This document shows positions 33,281-44,337 of a DNA stretch of 64,000 bases, piece after piece. Under the pieces are notes generated by a model. That model was given only the letters and a program-made list of their open reading frames with translations, searched no databases and was not told the DNA's origin. The stretch is from Cryphonectria parasitica EP155. Its lineage: Eukaryota; Ascomycota; Sordariomycetes; Diaporthales; Cryphonectriaceae. Each line of letters begins with the position of its first letter. Position 1 is the stretch's first letter. The stretch lies in the NCBI RefSeq assembly GCF_011745365.1, contig NW_024468912.1, positions 4,650,001 to 4,714,000 of the forward strand, in the 5' to 3' direction. Both the position numbers and the translations under genes were made by a program.

Positions 33281-34123
33281 ATGGCAACCCACACCCACTC
33301 TCACGACGGCCCAGGCGCCCACAGCCACTCCCACGAAGGCCTCACCACAGGCACCTTCAACGCCCAAGAACACGGCCACTCGCACGAGATCCTCACAGGC
33401 CCAGGCTCCTACCTTGGCCGCGAGATGCCCATCGTGCAGGGCCGCAGCTGGGCCGGGCGCGCCTTCACAGTCGGCATCGGCGGGCCCGTAGGCTCCGGCA
33501 AGACAGCCCTGATGCTGGCCCTGTGCCTGGCCCTGCGCGAGCGCTACAACATCGCCGCCGTCACCAACGACATCTTCACGCGCGAGGACGCCGAGTTCCT
33601 GACCCGCCACGCTGCGCTCCCGGCCCCGCGCATCCGCGCCATCGAGACGGGTGGCTGTCCCCACGCCGCCGTGCGCGAGGACATCAGCGCCAACCTGGCC
33701 GCCCTCGAGGACCTGCACGCCGAGTTCGGCACCGATCTGCTGCTCATCGAGAGCGGCGGGGATAACCTCGCTGCCAACTACAGCCGCGAGTTGGCCGACT
33801 TCATCATCTACGTCATCGACGTGAGCGGTGGCGACAAGGTCCCGCGCAAGGGCGGGCCGGGCATCACGCAGAGCGACCTGCTGGTGGTGAACAAGACTGA
33901 CCTGGCCGAGGCCGTGGGCGCGGACTTGGGTGTGATGGAGAGGGATGCGCGCAAGATGCGTGAGGGTGGGCCTACTGTGTTTGCGCAGGTGAAGAAGGAT
34001 GTGGGCGTGGATCATATTGTGAACTTGATCTTGAGCGCATGGAGGGCCAGTGGTGCTGAGGACGTGCAAAAGTCCAAAGGCGGTCCCACGCCCACGCCTG
34101 GCCTGGATGCTCTGAAGAAGTGA
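33281..34123 (+). CDS. ureG: Urease accessory protein UreG
   Basis: Intron-less, 280 aa. The His-rich N-terminus ([17 protein letters not shown] and EHGHSHE) is the nickel-binding segment found in eukaryotic UreG. The SIMIBI GTPase core follows: P-loop [28 protein letters not shown], the metal-binding CPH motif in [25 protein letters not shown], and the NKTD guanine-specificity motif. UreG uses GTP to load nickel into urease together with UreF/UreD. GC-rich, strongly biased codon use; the antisense frame of similar length is a by-product of that bias. It converges on TSR1, 150 bp away; no other urease gene is in the window. Confidence 0.96.
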   Translation: MATHTHSHDGPGAHSHSHEGLTTGTFNAQEHGHSHEILTGPGSYLGREMPIVQGRSWAGRAFTVGIGGPVGSGKTALMLALCLALRERYNIAAVTNDIFTREDAEFLTRHAALPAPRIRAIETGGCPHAAVREDISANLAALEDLHAEFGTDLLLIESGGDNLAANYSRELADFIIYVIDVSGGDKVPRKGGPGITQSDLLVVNKTDLAEAVGADLGVMERDARKMREGGPTVFAQVKKDVGVDHIVNLILSAWRASGAEDVQKSKGGPTPTPGLDALKK

Positions 34124-34273
34124 AGTGGGAGGGGGCGGGGATTGTTGGTCATCATCATAAAAGGGATTCATATAATAATTGAGCTCTAGTATACGGCGGC
34201 GATATACCCATTCCCTACGAACGCCTGGTCATCAACTCATACGGGACTCTCCTTCCTCGCTGGTCTTCTCTAT

Positions 34274-36825
34274 TCAAACCGCCATCGCATCATCATCCTC
34301 ATCCTGTGCCGGCACCTCTGAAGGATCCAGCAGAGATGTTGTGAGTGGCATCGCATTGCGAGGCCATACCCTCTTGTACAGGCTGACACCGATACTGTCC
34401 TGAGGGTTGATCCGCCCATCAAACGTAGCCTTGAAGTATCCGTGCGTGCCCAGAGGCTCCTTGACGTAGCCGCTGCGGCCCCTCTTCGTCCACAGGGGTA
34501 GAGCCTTGAACCAGTCCACGTCCTCGCGGTTGAAGAACATGTAGCGGATCGTGACGATCTTCTTGTGAATGTGGTAAGGGTGGCCGGTCAGGATGATTCG
34601 CTTGGCGATGACGCGAGATGTAGATGGTGACAGGGCAGTGCCGGTGCCGACCAGCGTCAAAGGCAGGTCGGACTCGTCCTCGCCCTTCTCCTCATCAGGC
34701 GCAGACCTCTTGAAGAAGAGTGCTGGCACGGCACCCCACATCACCGGCCCCATAAACGTCGCTACTGCAGACTGGCCTGGGTGGAGGAAGCGGCAGTACT
34801 TGTGGACATCGTTGGGTGTGTTGTCGCCCTGCGAGAACTGGGGGTGGATCACAAACCGCCGAGGGCCGTACTGGATGATCAACTCCTCCTTCGACTTGAT
34901 GGACTTGGGGTGATCTGAGCTCAAATTGATGAGAAAGTTGACTGCGGCCCGCTTGTTCTCGTGCCGGAGCAGAGAGAACAGAGTGGCGGGCCTGGCTGGG
35001 TCGAAACTGGCCTTGACCTCGGAGGGCACGCCGCTGATATGAACATGGACGCGTGTGCCAGCTTGCACACCTCCCACAAGAGCCTCGCGCACAGATCGCA
35101 CTCGCGAGGCCTGGTAGTCCTGAACCTGCAGGAGCCTGCGCCACTCCTCGGGCTCGTGCGCCCTATCCTCGTCCTGCTCCCAGGAGCTCGTCCGCAGACT
35201 TTTCAGTCCTCGGTACCTCGCCAACCTCTCGCGTGCCAGGACATGAGGGTGCAGTTCGATCTCATCCGGGAACTCCATATCCTCCTCGGCCTCGTCCTTC
35301 TTCTTGGACCTGTACTGCGCCAGTTGTGCCGCATCTTCTTCCTCATCAAGCTCCATGAAGGCGGCTTCTGACCGAGGGTATTCTGACAGGCCAGCCTCAG
35401 TCTGGCCGTCATCCACAATTCCCTCCATACCATCCTCAGGTGCTGCAACATCGTCACCCTCCTCCTCCTCTTCCTCCATCTCGATGTCTGTCATATCAGA
35501 GCCCGAGTCGGACACGTTGTCGTCCAGGTACCAAGCAGCTTGATATTTCGAAGTGCCTTTGGGTACCCTTCTCTTCTCTATCGCCGTGTCCCCCTCGTCT
35601 TCCGAAAAGTAGTGATGGTCATCCAGCAAAACTCCCTTCTTTGTCGATGGTGCCACCGAAGTAGCATCATCCAGGTCAAGGTCACCATCTGCGTCGTCCA
35701 TGAGCACCTCTTCCGGCGCCAAATCGGCCAGGTCATCTTGATCCTCGGTCGGGCGGTCCAGCTCGTTCTCGGCCTCGTCATCCACGTTCATGCCCTCGTC
35801 CGACTTCTTGCCCCTCTTCGACAGAGGAGCAGCCGTAATCTTTTCGATTTTGAATGTGCCCCAGTCACCCACCTGCACAAGACGGTCTGCCTTGAGACCC
35901 TTGCCCCTGACTACACCAGTGAGCACGGTGGAGGCTTCCTCTGAGTCCCCAAAGCGAACGTCTTCCAGCACCATCCAACTCCGATCGTCGCGCCACTTGA
36001 TTCCCTTTGGCATTGTGCTGCAGAGCGATCTCATCAGGTTGGAGCATTCTTGCCTGTTCTCGAGGCTGTAGATCTTGTGCTGCTCCGGGTGGAAATGCGT
36101 AATGAATGACCGCAGCGAGTCGAGGACGGAATTCCTCTGCTTCGCAGGCTCGATCTTGCTCAGACCCTGCACAACGGTGAACAGAGTCGACAGGCCCTGG
36201 CTCTCCACGCTGCGAAGGATCAGCTCGCCGAGATCGTCCACCTCCACGTCGGCCGATAGGATCAGCACGACAAAATCGGCGGCACGGGCGGCATCCAGGC
36301 AGGCTGTGAGATCACGAGGAACCGCGATGTATTGAAGCTTCTGCTTGAACCGATCCACTGGCACGCGAGTGGTGCCCAGAGCCACTTTCTGGTCCAGGTC
36401 AATGCTCTGGTTCAAGAATCGGATCGCAGTGGTTGCATCGCCGTCGGCGCAGAGCGGGATGACTGCAACATTCCGAGGGGCGCCGTCACGGCCGGCGAAG
36501 ACGGACGCCTCCCTCTGGTGCTCCTTATGCTTGGTGGCCTGCCTCTGCTTGGCCTGGTTTCGACGGTCGAGCTTGGACATGACTTGTTGGTGGGGGGTCT
36601 TTCGACGCTCATTGGGGACCTTGCCTATGCGAGTGAAATAAAACGCCAGATTAGTGCAGGGCTCTCAATAAAAATTGACTGTATGTACCAGTGTTGGCCT
36701 CTTGCAGCCTTCTCACCTTTGGCTTGATCCCTCAGAGCACTCTTGGTAGCCTTTTTCGACTTGAAGCCCTTGTTGTTGACCTTGGTCGTCGGCCGGTGCG
36801 AATGGCTCGCCACAGCGGACGGCAT
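34274..36825 (-). CDS. TSR1: Ribosome biogenesis protein TSR1
   Basis: Exon 36825-36717 (MPSAVASHSHRPTTKVNNKG) is joined by a 92-nt intron to exon 36624-34274; 819 aa. The protein is a BMS1/TSR1-family GTPase-like factor: the N-terminal basic segment KRRNQ-type helix (SKLDRRNQAKQRQATKHKEH), a GTPase-like domain with degenerate nucleotide motifs (VAVIPLCADGDATTAIRFL), a long acidic middle (EMEEEEEEGDDVAAPEDG), then the conserved C-terminal barrel (ATFMGPVMWGAVPALFFKR, PYHIHKKIVTIRYMFFNRED, and RINPQDSIGVSLYKRVWPR). TSR1 acts in the cytoplasm on pre-40S particles during 20S pre-rRNA maturation. It is head-to-head with UTP7, another small-subunit factor. Confidence 0.95.
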
Positions 36826-37224
36826 TGTGGAATTGCCGCCTGCCTTGAAACGAAATGGGAGGTGTGAGGTCGCCACGATGGCAGCAAGGGATTGAAGATC
36901 TGTGAGGAGAGTCGAGGAACGCCTTGGTGCAGTTGTGATGGAGCAGCATCTATTTTGGAAGTGCCTGGGTTGCCTTCTTATCACTCTTATTTATTTTTTT
37001 CCTTTCTCCTTCCGCCTTCTCCCAATTGCAAATAGCGGGGAGGATTTTAATCGTTTACCAGAAATTTATGGTGGGGTCCAGCCTATCGATAAGCCACTTT
37101 GCCAGGGCCCCCTGCAAGGAAAGTTTCCCAAAACTCAGAATTTCTGAATCCTACTCTCGACCCTCACCCTCCCCCCTCACCCTCCCCAATCACCAAATCT
37201 TGCCCAGTGTCGCTACCGTCAACA
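36826..37224. promoter_or_regulatory. Shared divergent promoter, TSR1 / UTP7
   Basis: 399 bp between the two start codons. It contains a T/C tract (about 36985-37020) toward TSR1 and a C-rich leader (37150-37195) toward UTP7. No RRPE or PAC element could be assigned with confidence. Confidence 0.6.
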
Positions 37225-39013
37225 ATGAGCGACGAGAAGGCCACATCCAGCAAGGCGCAGCCAAATGGCGCCCTGCAGGTCCGCGACGCCCGCACCTCCC
37301 TCCTCTCCAAAGAAGAACAACAGCGACGGCGGCGTCAGAAACAGGCCAACCGCGATTATGGCCGGGGCAAGGGCGTCGACCTGCGCAACGTGCGCGACAA
37401 GAAACTGCGCACCAACATGAAGAAGCTCGAGTCCAAGTACCATACGGCCATTACGAAAGCGAAGGATGCCGAAATCCTGCTCGAAAATGAGTCCGGCTTC
37501 CTCGAGGCCGAGTCGGAATTGGAGCGGACTTACCGGGTGCGCCAGGACGAGATCACCTCCGAAGCCGCGGTCGAGACAGCACAGAAGAGGCTCGAACTGA
37601 AGTTGGACGAACTTGGCCCATATCACTGCGAGTACACTAGGAATGGACGAGAGCTGCTGCTTGCTGGTAGGAAGGGCCATGTTGCGACGATGGACTTCCG
37701 GGAGGGCAAGCTGGGTTGCGAGCTGCAGCTGGGTGAGACGATCAGAGGTATGCGCTCCTGTTGTACAACTCCATTCGAGCCAGGCAATTCATTGCTTACA
37801 ATTATATCTGCAGACATCCAGTGGCTCCACAACAACCAATACTTCGCCGTCGCGCAAAAGAAATACGTCTACATATACGACAGAAACGGTGTTGAACTCC
37901 ACTGTCTGAAGAAGCATGTGGAGGTGTCGCACATGGAATTCCTGCCGTACCACTTCCTCCTCGCGACTCTGGGTATATCGAGCAATCTGAAGTACCAGGA
38001 CATCTCGACCGGCCAGCTTGTATCCGAAATTCACACAAAGGGAGGAGCGCCATGTTCCATGACCCAAAATTCTTGGAACGCCATATGTCATATTGGACAC
38101 CAAAACGGAACAGTCACACTGTGGTCACCAAATTCCTCAGAACCTCTTGTCAAGCTTTTGGCGCACAAGGGACCAGTACGCTCCTTGGCAGTTGACCGAG
38201 AGGGCCGATACATGGTCTCAGCTGGGCAGGATAAGAAGATGGCGGTTTGGGACATTCGAATGTTCAAGGAGGTGAACAGCTATTTCACAAGGTCACCAGC
38301 CACGTCTGTGGCTATCTCAGACACTGGGCTGACGGCACTGGTATGTCCCTACTCTCTCTATAAAATGTAGCGGCAACCTTAACAGAGATATTGACTCTAC
38401 AAATTAGGGATGGGGCACAAGTGCAACAATATGGAAGGGCCTGTTCTCAAAACACAGAGCTATGCAAGAGAAGGTCCAAAGCCCCTATCTAACATGGGGA
38501 AAGGAAGGAAAGCGCGTCGAGAGGGTCAGATGGTGTCCGTTCGAGGACGTGCTCGGCATCGGCCACGACGAGGGCTTCTCATCCATCCTGGTACCGGGCG
38601 CAGGCGAGGCCAACTTCGACGCCTTGGAAGTCAACCCATACGAGACCGTCAAGCAGCGACAGGAGGCCGAGGTCAAGGGTCTGCTTAACAAGCTCTCCCC
38701 GGAGATGATCGCCTTGGATCCCAACTTTGTAGGCAATCTCGATCTGCGCTCAGAGGCGCAGCGCCAGGCCGAGCGTGATCTGGATGCGGCGCCGGAGGAC
38801 GTTGAGGAGCAGATCAGAAACAAGGCAAGGGGCCGAAACGCAGCATTAAAGAAATACCTGAGGAAGCAGAGGAAGAAGAACATCATTGACGAGAAGAGGT
38901 TGCGGGTGGACGAGATTTGGAATGAGCTGCAGCAGAAGAACAAGGCGGCGCACCAGGAACAGCAAGAAGAGCTCGGTCCGGCGCTGGCACGCTTTGCAAA
39001 GAAGGAGAGATGA
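37225..39013 (+). CDS. UTP7: U3 snoRNP / small-subunit processome WD40 protein UTP7
   Basis: Exons 37225-37747, 37814-38340 and 38408-39013; introns 66 and 67 nt; 551 aa. The ATG at 37225 was chosen over an upstream in-frame ATG because it begins the conserved acidic/basic N-terminus (MSDEKATSSKAQPNG). A charged helical region (DKKLRTNMKKLESKYHTAIT) precedes a WD40 propeller (HCEYTRNGRELLLAGRKGHV, WLHNNQYFAVAQKKYVYIYD, GTVTLWSPNSSEPLVKLLAH, and YMVSAGQDKKMAVWDIRMF). The diagnostic BING4/UTP7 C-terminal domain follows (RWCPFEDVLGIGHDEGFSSI, LVPGAGEANFDALEVNPYE) and a Lys/Arg-rich tail. UTP7 (human WDR46) is a nucleolar component of the 90S pre-ribosome needed for early 18S rRNA processing. Confidence 0.95.
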
Positions 39014-39283
39014 GCCACACGAGCTCGCAGATACCCAATTAATTTGAATGATACATCCACCCTTGTGACAAGAGTTCCATTGCACTCCCCAAAAAGACCT
39101 TCTAATTGTTTTTATCTTTTTTTTTCCCCCGCCTTATAATGAGCCCTGCCCTTTCTATCATAGTCGTTTTCGTATTCCCCCAACGCCAGTTACAATGCAA
39201 TGTTTCCAAATCGAGAACACCAGCGGGATCCAGAGATAAACCATGCCCCTTGTCCCTCAGACCTCGAGCATGATAAGCATCCC

Positions 39284-40126
39284 TCAAAGCAGCTTTAGTC
39301 CGCCAGTGACCTGGTCCACCTTGCTCTTGGGCGCAGGCCCCACACCCAGAACAGTCAGGCTGCCCGGATCGATCTGGGTCCGCCCAGCATCCTGGATGAC
39401 CTCGGCCGTAATGCCCAGGCTCTGGGCAGTGCCCATCAGCGTCATCATCTCGTCCTGCGTCTTGACCTGCAGGGCGACCTTGGCCTGACCGTGGCGCTCC
39501 CACCGCGACAGGAGGCGGGCGGCGGCGCTCTGGGGACCGAGCCTGCGGGCATCGCGGGAGAGGGTCTTGTAGCAGGCTAGAGTCGCATGGGAGCACTGTG
39601 CTGCGATCTTGCCTGTTGACGAGTTGAGAATCTGGTTAGTAGCGGTATCGCTAGGGGAAAGAAGGGAGGACAGATTGTGTGTATGTCTTGTGGGTCAGGT
39701 GTACTCACCCTTGGTCATCCCCAAGTCCGTCCTCACTACAAGCACCAGCTTGCACTCCTCGCCGGTATCCTCGACCGTGGATGCGCCGGTCGATGCGGTC
39801 TTCTCCTCCTCTGCCGCCGTAGTCTTATTTGTCTTCTTCTTCTTCTTGTTCGTCTTGTCCTCTGGGGCAGCGGATACCCTCAGCCCCTGCTTCCGGTCAG
39901 CCGCCTCGCCGTTGGCCCAGTTCGGCGCGTGGTCCAGGACGGTCTCGTCCTCGTCAATGTCCGTCTCGTCGCTGTCGACTGGGTCGTCATAGTTAGCGCG
40001 GGACTCCTTGACCAGCTCAGGCGAGATCAGGTAGCCGCGAATGCTGTAGACGCCGAGGAGGAAGCCCGTGATGAGTGCGACGACCGAGGTCGTTATCACC
40101 ACGAGGGTGTGATCTGGCTCGGGCAT
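39284..40126 (-). CDS. PTH2: Peptidyl-tRNA hydrolase 2, membrane-anchored
   Basis: Exons 40126-39709 and 39612-39284 with a 96-nt intron; 248 aa. An N-terminal transmembrane helix (VVITTSVVALITGFLLGVY) is followed by an acidic linker and a Lys-rich low-complexity stretch (DKTNKKKKKTNKTT). The catalytic Pth2 domain then begins LVLVVRTDLGMTKGKIAAQC and continues SHATLACYKTL, RWERHGQAKVALQVKTQDEM, and ends VLGVGPAPKSKVDQVTGGLK; all are signature Pth2 segments, including the GKIAAQCSHA motif at the splice join. The enzyme cleaves peptidyl-tRNAs that drop off ribosomes. The anchor suggests the outer mitochondrial or ER membrane, as with vertebrate PTRH2. It is head-to-head with NRK1. Confidence 0.95.
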
Positions 40127-40701
40127 TTCTCCTGCTTTCTTTTCTTGTCTGCTCTCCTTTAATTTACTTTTCTTTCTGTGGCTTGGTGGATGGTAAGGCT
40201 CTCAATCAGCCTGCTTGATTGAATAGGTGACGGACTGGTTCGTGTGGTTTAGACAGAGTGGAGGTGTGTAGCTGTACAATTCAGTTGTGAGGACTCGAGG
40301 TCGCTGCTAGCTGTGTTGGTGGAATAAAGCTGGAGACGATTTTTGGAGTGGTCTGGCCAGAAGATAGTTGCGTCACCCATCCAAAAGTTTGAGTTGTCAA
40401 TTCAGGGTGGACAGGGGACATGGGATGAAAGGTCCTCTGGTTCTTTCAGGGGCCCTGCGGCTGGCATGAAGCCACTATCTCTGCACTGTTTGGGGCCTGC
40501 CGGGGAATCGTTATCATCGCCCCGGATTTCCCACTCTATCTCATCCTTGCACGCCTGCCTTACGGAGATGAAGTTACTCGTATGGTGCTTCTATCGATAT
40601 CGATATCGTTAGCATCAGCGAATTTACTTTTTTGGATCATTCTTGACAGAGACCTCTTTGTTTCCTTTCTTCTTTTCCCTTCCTTTTGTGTCATCACCAT
40701 T
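40127..40701. promoter_or_regulatory. Divergent intergenic region, PTH2 / NRK1
   Basis: 575 bp between start codons. A short palindromic run of ATCGAT units (TATCGATATCGATATCG, about 40592-40608) lies about 100 bp upstream of the NRK1 start and is the only striking sequence; its role is unknown. Confidence 0.5.
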
Positions 40702-41735
40702 ATGGGCGACCAAAAGGCAGTCATTGTAGGCCTCTCAGGCTGCTCATCCAGCGGCAAGACAACCCTCGCGAGGTTATTGCGTGACATATTCCCAAACACC
40801 TTCGTCCTACACGAGGATGACTTCTACCGTCCAGAAGAAGAGTCAGTAGTCATCGCAAAATTCATTCCCACGTGAGTATATATACAGTAGAGCTGAGACA
40901 ACACCGGCACAGGCTCCCCACGAGACATGGTCTCCTAGACTGGGACTGCGCCGAGTCGCTGAACATTCCCGATATGGAGAAGGCTCTCACACATATCCGC
41001 TCCGAGGGCACATTTCCTGTAAGCCTTCTTGACTTGCGAGGAAGCACCCCTTTCGAAGAGTGATGGCGAAGGTGCTTCTTGCTCTCCTCGTCGTCACACC
41101 TCATCTTGCTTACCAGAGGACTCTTCTCCCCTTCCTCTCTTCTTTCACAGCCCTTTGTGGATTCGAAAGAAGACAAGAACTCGGTAGGACAGTGTCCCGC
41201 CTCCGAGGCCAAGATAGCAGCCATGAAGGCCAAGGTCTCAGCCTGGCTGGAACCGGGCAAACCAGGCCACGACATATTCAACAATGACACCGCCGCATCA
41301 GCCTCCTCATCTCCGCTCCGGATGTGTCTCCTCGATGGCTTTCTCCTCTACTCCCCACCAGACTTCAGCGGCATCATGTCCCTGCTCGACATCAAGCTCT
41401 TCCTGCAGGTGAGCCACGCCAAGGCGACCCAACGGCGCGAGGCGAGAGACGGCTATGTCACGCTCGAGGGCTTTTGGAAGGACCCGCCGGGCTACGTGGA
41501 CAAGATCGTGTGGCCAAACTACGTCGATGCCCACGCGTGGATGTTCGAGGGCGGCGATGTCGAGGGGGGTAGGCTGGCTTGGGATGTGCTGCGGGAGAAA
41601 GGGGTCCTGGCCCAGCAGTCGTCCGAAGCGAAGGAGGGGGGCGGCCGAAGTGTGGACTTTGACTTTGAGGAGACGCTCGAGTGGGCGGTTGAGCAGGTCA
41701 TGGGGGCCTTGGAGGGGTGGCATGCCAGAAAGTGA
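40702..41735 (+). CDS. NRK1: Nicotinamide riboside kinase
   Basis: Exons 40702-40841, 40913-41018 and 41151-41735; 276 aa. The first intron uses gtcagt at 40842, giving PEEE|LPTRHGLLDWDC as in family members, rather than the later gtgagt. Motifs: P-loop GLSGCSSSGKTTLARLL (residues 10-26), substrate-binding HEDDFYRPEEE, GLLDWDCAESLNIPDME, and LDGFLLYSPPDF plus KATQRREARDGYVTLEGFW, which carry the lid Arg residues, and VWPNYVDAH. The enzyme phosphorylates nicotinamide riboside to NMN with ATP (NAD salvage), in the cytosol. The second intron is 132 nt; the others are short. Start context caccattATGG. Confidence 0.93.
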
Positions 41736-42272
41736 GGTATTTCGCCGCCTATCAACCTCGCCTAGCTCATAAGGGTTGATCTACAGTGATCTTATCCAAC
41801 GAGAGGCCGATCTAGGTCCAAGTCATGTGGAAGATATGTATCTCGAGTGAATCGCCCTCTTGACAAAGGCGGTTGTTTGGAAAGCAGTACCCAGAAATCC
41901 AATTTTTACTTAAGAATGACCTTGAAGATCAGTCGTCTAGACGCTCAAGAGATGACTAAGTTTGCTAGACGTAGTTTGGCTTTGATGTTCCACATGATGA
42001 AGTATCCTTTTCTCAAGGACATCACGTACCTCCTCAGTTTCTTCACAACTTCTAAGCCAAGAACCTTATTCAACTAACACAAAGCTTGCCATGAGGACTA
42101 CGATCTATTCTACATACTTGAAACACGCTCTACTTTCTGGTCTTCAGGTATCTCACAAGTGGAAACTTCTGCAACCGTAGTAGAAAGATATAACAACTAG
42201 TAAAAGTAATAGACTGAAGATGAAGACAAAGCCAAATGCTATCTCGCCAGTGGAAGATGACTGAAGCCCTAC
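41736..42272. other. Intergenic, convergent 3' ends
   Basis: 537 bp between the NRK1 stop and the dienelactone hydrolase stop. Nothing recognised. Confidence 0.5.
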
Positions 42273-43380
42273 TCAAGTCCTTTCATGTAAGTATTCCTTC
42301 AGCCAACCAACAACAGCATTCTTCCCCTTGACCAAGGCCTCCCGCTCGTGGGGTTTGTTCTCTTCACCACGTACAAGGCAACCGTGGGCAACGCCAGGGA
42401 AATGACGATAAACAAACGGGATCCCCAGCCTCGTCACCGTTTCGAAAGTATAAGCCTTGAGCTCGGCCGTATACGCGGGATCATGCTCCGGCGCGAGGAC
42501 CTGAAGCGGGACGGCAACCTGGTCGATGTCATCTTTCGCAAGGAGTGACGGATGGCCGACAGAAATGCAGTCTACCAGAGGTGAATGCTGATGCTCTCGG
42601 GACCCGAGCCGGAAGGCGGCCCATCCGCCGTAGCAGAAGCCGACGGCTCCTACGTGTTTGTCTATCGGGATAGCATTGGGTTAATTCTCCGAAGATTCAC
42701 GCGCCTAGAATTTACTCACACCTAGACAGCGTATCATCAGCACTATGTATGTGACCAGCTGGGAAACACAGTTCATCTACAAGGAGAAAGGCCTTGCTCC
42801 TCGCTTTCCAGGGATAGCTTACTTGTCTCGCAATACCCTTGCACAGGCAAAGACTCCTGGCTCTCTGGCTTTTCGTCCATTTGTCTGCATAAACCCGGCC
42901 ACATCAACTTTGTACCACTCATCTTTCAACATCGCTTGGATGGGTAGGATCTCGCCGTCGAAAAAGTCAGGCACGTAAACCGTCACGCCGGCCTCTGCTG
43001 CATAATGGTCTGCAAGCAGGCGCGTATTTCGGAACTCCCACTGACAAATGAATGAAGTCAGTCTATATCAGTGATTCTATGACTCAAAGAGTCTTCCAAA
43101 AAAGAGAAGGGGAAAGCCCTGCACAGGCATAGTAGCAACGATTTAGATTTGATCTGAAGCATCTTGAAGGCGGGCGCTTGTACATGCCCAGATGCGTATA
43201 GTGAATCGGAGATCTAGATTTATCAGTGCGACTCACACCAAAGAGATCATGGATAATCAGGACTGCAGCTGTATCACTTGTGCCAGTGATATATGTCTTG
43301 AGATCGGCCAGACTTCCGATACTGCCACATGGTTCTGCACCCCATGCAAAGCCTTGCAGGCAACAAGATTCAATGCTCAT
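42273..43380 (-). CDS. Dienelactone hydrolase family protein; reconstruction needs a 2-nt exon
   Basis: Exons 43380-43237, 43040-42823, 42721-42720 (two bases, GT) and 42661-42273; introns 196, 101 and 58 nt; 250 aa. N-terminus MSIESCCLQGFAWG, then AVLIIHDLFG|WEFRNTRLLA, EAGVTVYVPDFFDGE, FACARVLRDKYKHVGAVGFC and YGGWAAFRLG. The DLH triad is present: Cys131 (GFCYGG), Asp182 (PEHDPAY) and His214 (VAHGC). The frame between RDK and KHVGAVG closes only if GT is kept between two introns: CAA|GT|AC then reads lysine-tyrosine, as expected in relatives. All flanking donors (gtaagc, gtgagt) and acceptors (tctag, gatag) are good. Otherwise the gene would be a frameshifted pseudogene or contain a sequencing error, but the rest is intact. 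This alpha/beta hydrolase class acts on lactones or thioesters; substrate unknown. Confidence 0.82.
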
Positions 43381-44337
43381 CTTATTTGATCAATTCAAAT
43401 AGACTGTCGGGCGCGCAGTTCTAGGAACCCGAGTGGAAGAGTGCACGGTACAGCCAGTACGACCATATTTCTATAGCTTTGTCGGCAATGTGAATAGAAC
43501 TGAGAAGTAAATGTAGTAGAGAAGATGAAAGCACACCTGTGCCGCAAAGCGGCAGATCGGCGTTAAGGGATGAATTGAAGTCGGACTTTGTGTACTGCAG
43601 CAAATATACTTATGCAAACTTTGCCACATTATTAGCGAATGAGAATTGTAGGACCTTCGCGTGATGTCGTCTGTGCTTATTTGGCGGACGCGAAGTGTTA
43701 GACTTGTGGGGATACAGCCCACAAGAAACGAGACGTAATAGTAGACTTCACTCAGATGGACCGGCCAGAGAAACACATGCGATGGCTAGGAATATCCATT
43801 GACTGATGCTGAAAGTATTAGACGGTAATTGTGACAAGTTAAGTGGTTCGAAAAGCGTTTTCCGGCTTTTCATAAGAGAGGATCGAACGAGTCAGAAAAC
43901 AGCATATACATTACTAAACATTTTATGAATCACACTCCAGCTTCGTGGGAAATAGGATCGGAAACAGCTCACTGCACCGTAGAAAATGTTGTTGTCTAAA
44001 GAGGTTTCAGGATTTTGGTGAGAGTTCAGATGGGCTAATATATATCGAGTGGTGCATATGTTATAATTTCACAAAACGCATCGTGTCTTAGTAGAGATAA
44101 ACTTCTGATGTGTCTATCCTGGTCAAGCAAGGATCTCTTATTGCTGTTTTATCTAAGTTATTTTCAACACAAAGGCCAACGACGCCCCCTCGCATATTTT
44201 TGCACCTCCCCCCCCCCCCCCGGCCCGTTCAAAACCCTCAATATCCACCCAAGTATGATAATGGTGCCACGGTTTACTTCCGACATGATTCATTCTCTGA
44301 CATTTTGATCATCAACAAAGACTAATAAATACACAAT
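43381..44337. other. Intergenic, no gene recognised
   Basis: 957 bp, low GC, with short frames only. A poly-C run of about 14 lies near 44208-44221. Confidence 0.5.

Noticed and set aside
33173..34171. 332-codon minus-strand frame opposite UreG
   Set aside because: Shadow of the strongly GC3-biased UreG gene; no domain, and the UreG motifs are unambiguous.
42662..42822. Stwintron (nested intron) reading of the dienelactone hydrolase double intron
   Set aside because: In a stwintron the inner intron interrupts a splice site of the outer one and leaves no exon sequence; here two bases must be retained, so two introns around a 2-nt exon fit better.
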